Source: Victivallales bacterium (lineage in GTDB: Bacteria > Verrucomicrobiota > Lentisphaeria > Oligosphaerales > Oligosphaeraceae). Taken from it: a stretch of DNA of 14,813 nucleotides. The DNA lies in NCBI GenBank assembly GCA_017431185.1, contig JAFRLP010000013.1, positions 1 through 14,813 on the forward strand, read 5' to 3'. Below, in pieces: positions 7,857 to 14,813 of the stretch (its first letter is position 1; each line of letters begins with the position of its first letter). The notes below the pieces were generated by a model. That model was not told the origin of the DNA. It searched no databases and worked only from the letters and a program-made list of their open reading frames with translations. The translations under genes and the position numbers were made by a program.

Positions 7857-8774
7857 GTGGCAGGAACGGAGTTGGGATGCTACAGTATGTTCGAGTTTGG
7901 CCGAAATATGTCAGGCTCCTGGTTTTGGGGCGACGAGTTCAATGCGTGCCCGGTATTTTTTACGCTGTCAATTTTTGAAATCACCTCCATGTCCGTATCC
8001 GAAAGCAAACCGCCGCGCTACCTGATCAAGGTGGATCATTTTTATTGTCCGAAGGATCGGTCGGCGATTCATCCGTTGACCATTCCCGCAGGGAACAACT
8101 ATATTGAAATTGTCACGTCTGGAGTGGTCTATTTTACCAGCAATGGCATACGCAGGAAATACACGGCTGGAGCCATGTTCTGGCATATTGGCGGCGAGGA
8201 GACCATCCACGAAACGGAGCCCAGGGATCCTTACAGTTGCTATGCGTTTCATCTGGTGGGATATGAACCAACCCGGAAAGTTCCGCGCATTACCAGTTGG
8301 CTGCCCCTTGACAATGCGAAGGCCTTCGGGAAAGAGTGTCTGGAGGCGTTCCACAACAGCGGCACCAAACAAGTCTATCTGGCCGACTATGTCTATGCGA
8401 CGCTTCTGTATCGAGCCACTGCGCCGCAGGCTTCCGCAATCCTGTATCCCCGGAAGCTGAGCGATGCCCAGGCATTTATAGACAGCAGCATTCAGAATCA
8501 GAAGGAGGTGAACGTCAATGAAGTTGCCGCATTTGTCTCTATCAGCAAGCCATATCTTTTTGCGCTTTTCAGGGAATATCTGCACTGCTGTCCCTATCAG
8601 TATATCCTGAATCAGAGAATCAATCGCGCCAAGGCGTTGCTTTGCGGCGAGCAACTCCCCATCAAGATGATAGCCTCCTTGTGCTGCTTCAATAACCTGG
8701 AGGTCTTCTACAGACAGTTCCATAACGCCACGGGAATTACGCCTGCGGAATACCGTAGAAAATATATCTATTAG
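7857..8774 (+). CDS. AraC-family transcriptional regulator
   Basis: An AraC/XylS-type activator likely to control the flanking sugar genes. The N-terminal two thirds form a cupin-like effector domain ('VDHFYCPKDRSAIHPLTIPA', 'VVYFTSNGIRRKYTAGAMFW'). The C-terminal 100 or so residues carry the two helix-turn-helix units: 'VNEVAAFVSISKPYLFALFR' and 'IKMIASLCCFNNLEVFYRQF', closing with the signature end 'NATGITPAEYRRKY'. The start is uncertain. GTG 7857 is the longest frame but has its purine-rich GGGGAG too close to the start. ATG 7887 and ATG 7989 are alternatives, the last giving a 261-residue protein that begins at the cupin fold. It faces the minus-strand operon across a shared control region and precedes the pseudopilin gene. 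Effector unknown; a sugar is likely. Confidence 0.85.
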   Translation: MAGTELGCYSMFEFGRNMSGSWFWGDEFNACPVFFTLSIFEITSMSVSESKPPRYLIKVDHFYCPKDRSAIHPLTIPAGNNYIEIVTSGVVYFTSNGIRRKYTAGAMFWHIGGEETIHETEPRDPYSCYAFHLVGYEPTRKVPRITSWLPLDNAKAFGKECLEAFHNSGTKQVYLADYVYATLLYRATAPQASAILYPRKLSDAQAFIDSSIQNQKEVNVNEVAAFVSISKPYLFALFREYLHCCPYQYILNQRINRAKALLCGEQLPIKMIASLCCFNNLEVFYRQFHNATGITPAEYRRKYIY

Positions 8775-8844
8775 CGATGGCAAAACAGCGCAGGGTTCTC
8801 AACTATTTTAGGTCAAAAAAGGCTATAAAAAGACGAGAAGGCAT

Positions 8845-8873
8845 TTGCAATTTAGCAGGGGGGATGGTAAATT
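8845..8873 (+). promoter_or_regulatory. Candidate promoter for the pseudopilin and following genes
   Basis: TTGCAA (8845-8850), a 17-base spacer and TAAATT (8868-8873) each match four of six consensus bases, in the 157-base gap between the AraC gene and the pseudopilin start. No terminator-like hairpin is evident in this gap, so readthrough from the AraC gene is also possible. Confidence 0.3.
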
Positions 8874-8931
8874 ATACCTAACTTGCTGAAAAAACTCCTT
8901 GAGTTCAAAAAAGCCTGAAATGGAGCCTCCC

Positions 8932-9705
8932 ATGAAAAGAAGGTTTACGTTGATTGAATTGCTTGTCGTAATAGCCATTATCTCCGTCTTGGCGTCGATG
9001 CTGTTGCCGGCGTTGAGCAAGGCGCGGGAGAAGGCGCGGACTATACGGTGCATGGGGCAGCAGAAGAACATAGCGATGGCAATTATCCTGTATTGCAATG
9101 ACAACGAGGATTTCTATCCGCATTTCATGGGAGCGGCCTGCGCGGCAAATGACGCATCCTCCTATATGTGGAATCTGGCACTGTGCAGACACAAGTATTT
9201 GGATAGCCCCAAGTTCTATTTCTGCCCTGGTGCAGTCAACATGGAGAACTACTCCATGCCGAACTCCCCATCCAGTTGTGGCACGGTCACGAATTTCAAT
9301 ACCAATTCGAATTACAAGTGGCAATACACCACCTATGGCTATAATTTCGTCTGGTTTGGCTCGAGCCGCGGTAGAAAATTCCATAATGACGGCACGATAT
9401 ATTCAGGGATCAGCGGCACCGCCACTGCGGGGGATTTCCCGTCGGTGAAGATGATCGAGGTTCGCTCACCCTCCAATAAAATCGTTCTCGGAGACAGCGC
9501 TTCCACTGATACACGAGGGTATTATGCCTTTGGCCCCAGGGGCGTCGCCGACAATGGTCTCCCGAAAGCCCGCCACAACAATGGCTGCAACTATAGTTTT
9601 TCCGATGGCCATTCGGAGACGCTAAGCGGAAGCGCATTTAGCCAATCCAATACTTCCGCCACTGCCGAGCGCAACCACTACTGGGATCCCTTCTCCGAGA
9701 AATAG
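8932..9705 (+). CDS. Type II secretion pseudopilin-like protein with H-X9-DG motif
   Basis: A 257-residue protein starting 'MKRRFTLIELLVVIAIISVL', the class III prepilin signal: a short basic leader, cleavage before Phe5, the essential Glu, then a transmembrane helix, followed by 'LLPALSKAREKARTIRCMGQ'. ATG 8932 is chosen over upstream TTG or ATG codons because GGAG (8922-8925) lies 6 bases before it and the leader then has the usual length. The C-terminal part has 'RHNNGCNYSFSDGH', an exact H-X9-DG motif typical of the large pseudopilin families of Lentisphaerae and Planctomycetes. The mature protein should be membrane-anchored with a periplasmic or surface globular head. No secretion machinery genes are nearby, so it would rely on a prepilin peptidase elsewhere. 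Neighbours (AraC regulator before, glycosidase operon after) suggest a link with glycan handling. Its actual function is unknown. Confidence 0.9.
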   Translation: MKRRFTLIELLVVIAIISVLASMLLPALSKAREKARTIRCMGQQKNIAMAIILYCNDNEDFYPHFMGAACAANDASSYMWNLALCRHKYLDSPKFYFCPGAVNMENYSMPNSPSSCGTVTNFNTNSNYKWQYTTYGYNFVWFGSSRGRKFHNDGTIYSGISGTATAGDFPSVKMIEVRSPSNKIVLGDSASTDTRGYYAFGPRGVADNGLPKARHNNGCNYSFSDGHSETLSGSAFSQSNTSATAERNHYWDPFSEK

Positions 9706-9760
9706 GGCGTCTGTCGCAATTCACTGAAGAGTTTTTGCCAATTTAAAACAGAAATATTTC

Positions 9761-12040
9761 ATGTCCAAGAACATTACCATCAAGGCTGGAAGGATCGCAT
9801 GGTCCTTCAATTCCTGTGGATTGCCATGTAGCATCAAAGTTGCTGGAAGGGAGTTCCTCAAGGCCCCTGCGGAACTCATCATTGAGGATGGAGAGCACAG
9901 GAGGCTGAAGTTTTCGCCTTCGGTACCGCCGCGCATCCGCAAAAACCAATGGGGGGTCACCCTGCTGGAGTTTGACCAGTTGACGGCCTCCACCCAGCCG
10001 TACACCGTTCTTACCATCCGACATGAGATATTCCGTGACGGTACCATCTTCACCGATGCCTTTTTCGCCGACCGTGCCACCCAGGAAAACTGCATCACTC
10101 GCCTGGAACTGCTCTATAGGCTCAATTTTGCCGATGCCTCAACCGTCCGCTGGGCGTTTTTCCATCGTCCGAAAAAGCTGGATGCCACACTGATACAGAG
10201 CATGTCTCCCGAGCGGGGACTGCCAGCAGGAAGCCCCCGCCTCGAAAAGAACGGCATCTTCCCCTTCGCCAGCTTCAATGTCCGCACCACTGAGGGACCC
10301 GCTTTCTACCTTGAAATGTTCATGGAAGGCGATTGCGTGCTTTCCCACAATCCGCTGGACAATGAGTCGTCGGTCACCTGGGAGGGGAATGACCCCGTTC
10401 TGCGCTGGAATTTCCAGAAGACTCCGGCCACACATGGGTGTGTTCCGCTGCAGTGGCGAAACCGCTGGGGGATGGTTGTCTCTCCGGCTCCGACCCGCCG
10501 CAATCTGCCGCCTCCCGTAATGTACCATTGCCAGGACAACTACACCAAGTATCCCAGCGATGACGCGCTCCAGGCAATCGCCGATAACGGCGCGGATATC
10601 CTGGCCATCCACGAATGCTGGCGCCTGGACGCCCAAAACGGGGGTGTGCCGGCCGATGAGAAGCGGTTCCGTGAAATTGTGGATTTCGCCCATCGGCGGG
10701 GCATTCGAGTCTGTCCGTACATTCGGGGCAATGAAAGCAGTGTGGTCGAGTACGGCATCGACTGGTTCAGTACGTACCTCAAGCGCAATTTTGACGGCTT
10801 GTACATGGATTATGGCGGCCCCTTCCACTATATCATCCCGCCCAATGAGAATTTCCAGGGAGGCCGGGTCCTTTTCCGCAAGCACTATCTGGATAACATG
10901 GCGCGGCGAAAAGTCATCGGCAAAAACGGCGTGCTGCTGAGCCATACGGGACCCTTCTTCTCCGCTCTGGGCATGACCGATGGCACGGTGGACGGCTATG
11001 TCTCCGGCGAAGGTGAAAGAGGCATCATGATAAAAAGCCGCGATGACCACGCCTATTATGCCATGACCTACGCCTGCTGCTCGACTTTATGGACTGCGGC
11101 TTTTCCCGAGTACATGAGTCCCCGCATCGTCCCTGCGTTGGCGGCCACTGGGCAGGCTCCTCATTCCGCCATTGGGCTGGCCTCCTACAGCAGCTCGCTA
11201 GCCCATCCGCCAACGCCTGGAATCAACGACGTGAATTTCCGACCATTGTGGAAACTGTGGCGGTTGATGAAGGGGGAGAGGAATTTGCGGATTTTCAATG
11301 ACTACAACTGCGCGGGTGTCTTCCCCCAACGGGAGGAACTCTCCCATTACATCATGATTTCAGGGGGAAAGGCCGTCTGCATTTTCGCCAATTTCACTGA
11401 CCGTGATCTGAAGGTAGTTCCCCAAATCAACTGGAAAAAGACCCGCTACACTCCCAAGGGACGCCTGACGCTTTGCCAGCCGAATACGACGACTCCGGGA
11501 AAGGCCATCCAATTCACCGCCAGGAGCTTCACCTTGAAGCCCTATGGGTTGGCGGCGCTCTGCAGTGGTGAAATTGATTTCTCCGAGTATGAGCGTCCCT
11601 ATCCGAAGATTGCTCCAGAGGGCAAGGCATACATGGAGGAGATTGAACGGCAACGCCAGCTGAGGGAACCCTCGGAAAAGGCGGACTGGCATTTGAGGAT
11701 CGCATTTTACAAGGCCAAGACCCAAAACACCTACGAGGAGTCGCTCATCGCCGACCTCCAAAACAACAAAATCCTCCTGGGGAAAATGGAGGAGAACCAT
11801 TTCACCGAAATCGTGGAACTTAACCGCAAGGGAGAGTGGCTCAAGCTCAAACCTCTGCTGGGAAAAGGCGTCCACAAACTTGCAGTGAGGAGTTTCCACC
11901 TGCCCGATGGGGAGCCCTTCTACTCCTTCTTAATGGTTCAGCTTTCCAAGGACGGCAAAAACTTGAGCAGGGAAATCATCTATCTCAATGAACTGGAAGC
12001 CGACCGGAGCTGCGTCAACTTCTCCATCGACATCAAATAA
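9761..12040 (+). CDS. Unassigned candidate glycoside hydrolase (TIM-barrel-like)
   Basis: A 759-residue protein that I cannot assign to a named family. Residues 1-240 are beta-rich ('IKAGRIAWSFNSCGLPCSIK', a sugar-enzyme style N-terminal sandwich). Residues 250-520 look like a TIM barrel: 'ADILAIHECW' (Glu285), 'AHRRGIRVCPYIRG', 'FDGLYMDYGGPF' (Asp350), 'NGVLLSHTGPF' and 'VDGYVSGEGERG' (Glu417, Glu419). An Asp at one strand end and acidic residues two strands later resemble the catalytic layout of retaining enzymes such as GH36 or GH101/GH129 types. A beta-rich domain (about 530-600) and a C-terminal extension of roughly 120 residues (from about 640) follow. There is no signal peptide, so it is probably cytoplasmic. 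The gene starts 55 bases after the pseudopilin and ends 13 bases before the GH35 start, so it is likely co-transcribed with a beta-galactosidase. No convincing ribosome site precedes ATG 9761. Catalytic residues are inferred, not proven. Confidence 0.65.
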   Translation: MSKNITIKAGRIAWSFNSCGLPCSIKVAGREFLKAPAELIIEDGEHRRLKFSPSVPPRIRKNQWGVTLLEFDQLTASTQPYTVLTIRHEIFRDGTIFTDAFFADRATQENCITRLELLYRLNFADASTVRWAFFHRPKKLDATLIQSMSPERGLPAGSPRLEKNGIFPFASFNVRTTEGPAFYLEMFMEGDCVLSHNPLDNESSVTWEGNDPVLRWNFQKTPATHGCVPLQWRNRWGMVVSPAPTRRNLPPPVMYHCQDNYTKYPSDDALQAIADNGADILAIHECWRLDAQNGGVPADEKRFREIVDFAHRRGIRVCPYIRGNESSVVEYGIDWFSTYLKRNFDGLYMDYGGPFHYIIPPNENFQGGRVLFRKHYLDNMARRKVIGKNGVLLSHTGPFFSALGMTDGTVDGYVSGEGERGIMIKSRDDHAYYAMTYACCSTLWTAAFPEYMSPRIVPALAATGQAPHSAIGLASYSSSLAHPPTPGINDVNFRPLWKLWRLMKGERNLRIFNDYNCAGVFPQREELSHYIMISGGKAVCIFANFTDRDLKVVPQINWKKTRYTPKGRLTLCQPNTTTPGKAIQFTARSFTLKPYGLAALCSGEIDFSEYERPYPKIAPEGKAYMEEIERQRQLREPSEKADWHLRIAFYKAKTQNTYEESLIADLQNNKILLGKMEENHFTEIVELNRKGEWLKLKPLLGKGVHKLAVRSFHLPDGEPFYSFLMVQLSKDGKNLSREIIYLNELEADRSCVNFSIDIK

Positions 12041-12053
12041 GGTTCCCGAATAC

Positions 12054-13832
12054 ATGGATTTTGCCATCAGAGACCACCAGGTATTTTTCAATGGACGAAA
12101 ACAACCGCTGCTTTCAGGCGCAATCCATTATTTCCGCACCTTGCCTGAACAATGGCATGACCGACTTCTGAAACTGAAAAACTGCGGCTTCAACGCCGTG
12201 GAAACCTATCTGGCCTGGCATCTCCATGAGGAACAGGAGGGGCAATTCGATTTCTCTGGCAGGTTGGATGTCGCCCGATTCATCCGCACGGCAGGAGAAC
12301 TTGGTCTTGCGACAATTGTCCGCCCCGGACCGTACATCTGCTCGGAGTGCGATTTGGGCGGCATGCCCGGCTGGCTTTTGGGCAAGCCGGGCATGCGTCT
12401 GCGCTGTGCCAATCCGCTCTTCATGCACTATGTCAGAATCTACCTGCGGCATGCCCTGGAGCAGCTCTTTCCCCTGCAATGTACCCATGGCGGCAATCTT
12501 ATTGCCATGCAAGTGGAAAACGAATACGGGAGCTATGCGGCAGACAAGGAGTACCTGCGGCAACTGGTGGATTGCATCCGCCAAAACGGCGTCGATATCC
12601 AGCTTTTCACCTCGGATGGTCCGGCGGATATCTGCCTGAAAAACGGCACTTTGCCGGACATTCCGGCCACCGTCAACTACCGAAACCATCCCGCTGACGC
12701 CTATCGCCAATTGGATTCCTGTGACACCGGATACCCCAATGCCCATGTCACCATGGAATTATGGACGGGCAAGGCGTGGCATTGGGGAGTGGAGCCGCAA
12801 CACCATCGGGACCAGGACGTGGCACGCGACATCCGGGAGATTCTGGAGGAGGGCTCCTCCGTCAACTGCTATATGTTCCATGGCGGGACCAATTTTGGCT
12901 TTACCAGTGGGGCGAATTATTTTTCGCGGAAATATATGCCCCTGCTGACCAGCTATGAGGTGGATGGCTTTCTGGATGAGGGCGGGATTCCGACGGGGAA
13001 ATACTATGCGGTCCAGAAGGTGATGGAGGAGTATCGTCCCGGCACGACCGCCCCGCCGCCCGAGACGGCTTCCACGGCCTATGCTCCCATGTCACTTACG
13101 GGATTTGCGCCTCTGTCCAGTGCCCTGGAACGGCTTTCAAAGCCATTCTTCCTGCCCCTTCCAGAGACCATGGAGGCATTCGGGCAATCCTTCGGTTTCA
13201 TCCACTATTCAACCTGGGTTTCCCCCGTAAATAACGGCAGATATTATCTGCAAAACCTGCGTGACCGCGCAATCGTCAGGGTCAATGGAAAGACCATTGC
13301 CACCATCAGTCGCCAGGATGAAGAGCAATCCTTCTCCCTCCAGGTGGCGGAGGAGCATTCCAGGCTGGAAATACTGGTCGAGAACATGGGCAGAATCAAC
13401 TATAATACGGAGATGGAGTGTGAACGCAAAGGGTTGACTGCCGTTGTCCAGCAGGACAGCCATGTTTGCCAGCTGACGGGATGGCAGATTCATCTCCTTC
13501 CGCTCAAGGATCTTTCGCCTCTTTCCTACGGCGAGATTCCTGCGGGCAACCATGAGCCTGGCTTCTACCAAGGGGAATTCAAAGCTGACGAAATTGCCGA
13601 TACCTTTCTGCTGTTTCCTGATGGTGTACGGGGATACGTATGGGTCAATGGCTTCAACCTGGGACGCTACTGGACCATTGGGCCGCAGCGGACCCTTTAC
13701 CTCCCCTGGCCGTTGCTGAAAAAAGGGAGAAATGAAATAGTCGTCTTTGAGCTTCACGGGCTCGACTCTTTGCAGCTTCGCTTCTCCCCACGTCGGATTA
13801 TTGATGCAATGAGTGACATACCAAATCTTTGA
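12054..13832 (+). CDS. GH35 beta-galactosidase
   Basis: A 592-residue retaining beta-galactosidase of family GH35, removing terminal beta-linked galactose. The fold begins at once with 'FFNGRKQPLLSGAIHYFRTL', followed by 'GFNAVETYLAWHLHE' and 'IVRPGPYICSECDLGGMPGW'. The acid/base is the second Glu of 'MQVENEYGSY' (Glu157), and the nucleophile is the Glu of 'VTMELWTGKAWHWG' (Glu235). 'MFHGGTNFGFTSGAN' is the family's conserved loop. Beta domains at the C-terminus end with 'VNGFNLGRYWTIGPQ'. ATG 12054 is chosen because the longer in-frame start (11988) would overlap the upstream gene by 53 bases and add a non-family, Ser/Thr-rich head; AAGG lies about 11 bases before 12054. There is no signal peptide, so it acts in the cytoplasm on imported galactosides. 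It is the second gene of the operon and is followed after 17 bases by the LamG-like gene. Confidence 0.93.
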   Translation: MDFAIRDHQVFFNGRKQPLLSGAIHYFRTLPEQWHDRLLKLKNCGFNAVETYLAWHLHEEQEGQFDFSGRLDVARFIRTAGELGLATIVRPGPYICSECDLGGMPGWLLGKPGMRLRCANPLFMHYVRIYLRHALEQLFPLQCTHGGNLIAMQVENEYGSYAADKEYLRQLVDCIRQNGVDIQLFTSDGPADICLKNGTLPDIPATVNYRNHPADAYRQLDSCDTGYPNAHVTMELWTGKAWHWGVEPQHHRDQDVARDIREILEEGSSVNCYMFHGGTNFGFTSGANYFSRKYMPLLTSYEVDGFLDEGGIPTGKYYAVQKVMEEYRPGTTAPPPETASTAYAPMSLTGFAPLSSALERLSKPFFLPLPETMEAFGQSFGFIHYSTWVSPVNNGRYYLQNLRDRAIVRVNGKTIATISRQDEEQSFSLQVAEEHSRLEILVENMGRINYNTEMECERKGLTAVVQQDSHVCQLTGWQIHLLPLKDLSPLSYGEIPAGNHEPGFYQGEFKADEIADTFLLFPDGVRGYVWVNGFNLGRYWTIGPQRTLYLPWPLLKKGRNEIVVFELHGLDSLQLRFSPRRIIDAMSDIPNL

Positions 13833-13849
13833 TCTAATTTGGAGATTGA

Positions 13850-14813
13850 ATGATGGCAAGCAAATTTTACCAGATGCTCGTTTGTGGCTTTGCAATGGTG
13901 CTGTTGCCAGTGCTGGCAGAGGAGACCAGAATCGAGTTTGAAGGCGGCATACTCAATGCCGCGAGCGATGGGTTCACCTACTTGGAAAAGCCTGTGGCTT
14001 TTCCCGAATCGGGTGAGCTCGAATTCGAATTCAAGCCTGAATACGGCCTCGAAAAGAAATTCCCAGAGCGCGAGGTCTTTACCTACTACCTGTTTTCCGC
14101 GCGCACGGACCAAGGGGGGCTGTTTGCAGGAATCAATGTGGTTCCAGATAAGCCAACCGTCATCTGGCTCTATGGGAAAAATCCCGGCGACAATGGAAGC
14201 GTATTCGGTACCCAGGGGGCTTTTCCCGTTTCCAAGGGTGAATGGTGCCATATCAGGGTTCGCTGGAATGAAAAGAATCTGCAGTTGAAGGTAAATGGCA
14301 AGGTCGCCGTCTCCATGGACACGGCCTCCTTCAAGAACTACCGCCTGGAGCTGCCCAAAACCATCCAAATTGGCGGCTCGCCGTCGGCTCCAGCCGCTCA
14401 TGGTGAATTTCGCAATTTCGTCATCCGCGATATAGCCAAGCCAGGCAAAACCACGATTGTCGGCATCCCCGAACTGACTGAAATGGAAGTTCGCACGGAA
14501 AATGAGCAACTGCTCCATCTGGTCGCAGAGTCCCCCCAGGCTCCGTCCAGGCTCACCATTCGTCCCGGAATCTTCCCTGTTGGCAAGGGTCAGCGCTTTC
14601 TGGTGGATTTCTCCAATGCCGTGCCCTACGAAGTGACGGCTGAAAAGGCAGGCGAATTAATCGTGGAATTCCCGAAGCGCTATCGCTCGGACATGATCAT
14701 CTCTCCTCTGCCAGGCGACAACCTGCTGCCAGACAGCAGCTTTGAAGCCGCCCAGCTCGACTGGGATGGCGCACAACTTGGCGCCATGGCACGCACGGGC
14801 AGCCAAAGCCTGA
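13850..14813 (+). CDS. Secreted LamG-like (concanavalin-type) domain protein, 3' end cut by window
   Basis: The frame opens at ATG 13850 (GGAG 5 bases upstream; a second ATG at 13853 is equally possible) and stays open to the last base, so only about 321 residues are seen. The N-terminus is a signal peptide: basic/polar 'MMASKFYQ', the hydrophobic core 'MLVCGFAMVLLPV', and a likely cut after 'VLA'. Residues 28-190 resemble a LamG/concanavalin-like jelly roll ('GELEFEFKPEYG', 'YYLFSARTDQGGLFAGINVV', 'GEWCHIRVRWNEKNLQLKVN', 'IQIGGSP'), a fold commonly used for carbohydrate contact. A second beta-rich region follows, then 'NLLPDSSFE', which often opens a further carbohydrate-binding jelly roll. 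It is the third gene of the plus-strand operon and the only one in it exported by a classical signal. A catalytic domain may lie beyond the edge; none is visible. Confidence 0.8.
   Translation, partial: MMASKFYQMLVCGFAMVLLPVLAEETRIEFEGGILNAASDGFTYLEKPVAFPESGELEFEFKPEYGLEKKFPEREVFTYYLFSARTDQGGLFAGINVVPDKPTVIWLYGKNPGDNGSVFGTQGAFPVSKGEWCHIRVRWNEKNLQLKVNGKVAVSMDTASFKNYRLELPKTIQIGGSPSAPAAHGEFRNFVIRDIAKPGKTTIVGIPELTEMEVRTENEQLLHLVAESPQAPSRLTIRPGIFPVGKGQRFLVDFSNAVPYEVTAEKAGELIVEFPKRYRSDMIISPLPGDNLLPDSSFEAAQLDWDGAQLGAMARTGSQSL

Noticed and set aside
8856..8881. Tiny leader peptide (ATG GTA AAT TAT ACC TAA) after a G-rich run before the pseudopilin
   Set aside because: The purine run touches the ATG with no proper spacing, the frame has five codons, and it overlaps the candidate promoter.
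10139..11050. A 303-codon minus-strand open frame within the 759-residue enzyme gene
   Set aside because: The plus frame continues intact on both sides with coherent domain structure and operon spacing; the antisense frame has no domain or ribosome site.
1..14813. CRISPR array, tRNA or rRNA genes, insertion sequence, phage or defence genes
   Set aside because: No spaced direct repeats, cloverleaf-like segments, transposase or integrase motifs were seen on either strand.

Overview
The window looks like a piece of a Lentisphaerae (Victivallales-type) genome, or a related PVC-superphylum gut or anaerobic bacterium. The main clue is the short 'FTLIELLVV' type II pseudopilin head, seen once in an intact gene (8932-9705) and once in a broken one (7709 downward). 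Such pseudopilins sit in large numbers next to AraC regulators and carbohydrate genes in that phylum. FAD_oxidored-family proteins, DUF4838 proteins and several glycoside hydrolases also fit. The taxonomic call is an inference from gene content.

Layout. (1) 2-703 (+): 3' part of a 2-oxoacid dehydrogenase E1 beta-type gene, GC-rich and housekeeping in style, followed by a long GC-rich palindrome (704-757). (2) 783-3041 (+): GH38 alpha-mannosidase-like enzyme. (3) 3072-7709 (-): a convergent operon that reads, in transcription order, pseudopilin head fused out of frame to a 5'-truncated DUF4838 gene, then an FAD-dependent oxidoreductase, then an MFS transporter. The transporter's N-terminus is recovered only by allowing a one-base frameshift in a run of five Cs. 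(4) 7710-7856: divergent control region. (5) 7857-8774 (+): AraC-family regulator. (6) 8932-9705 (+): intact pseudopilin with an H-X9-DG tail motif. (7) 9761 to the window end (+): a tight operon of an unrecognised TIM-barrel-like candidate glycoside hydrolase, a GH35 beta-galactosidase, and the start of a secreted LamG-like protein cut by the window edge.

How it may work together. The genes look like a glycan-use locus. The secreted LamG protein would touch polymer outside the cytoplasm, and the MFS carrier would import sugars. The GH35 and GH38 enzymes and the unrecognised enzyme all lack signal peptides and would trim beta-galactosides and alpha-mannosides in the cytoplasm. The AraC protein is the likely local switch. 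The minus-strand arm mirrors the plus-strand arm (pseudopilin first, then catabolic genes), but it appears damaged at two places.

Most notable observations: the pseudopilin/DUF4838 junction at a GGTGGTGGTGG run, the MFS frameshift, the 759-residue enzyme that I cannot place in a family, and the palindrome 25 bases before the mannosidase start. I see no CRISPR array, tRNA, rRNA, IS element or defence system.
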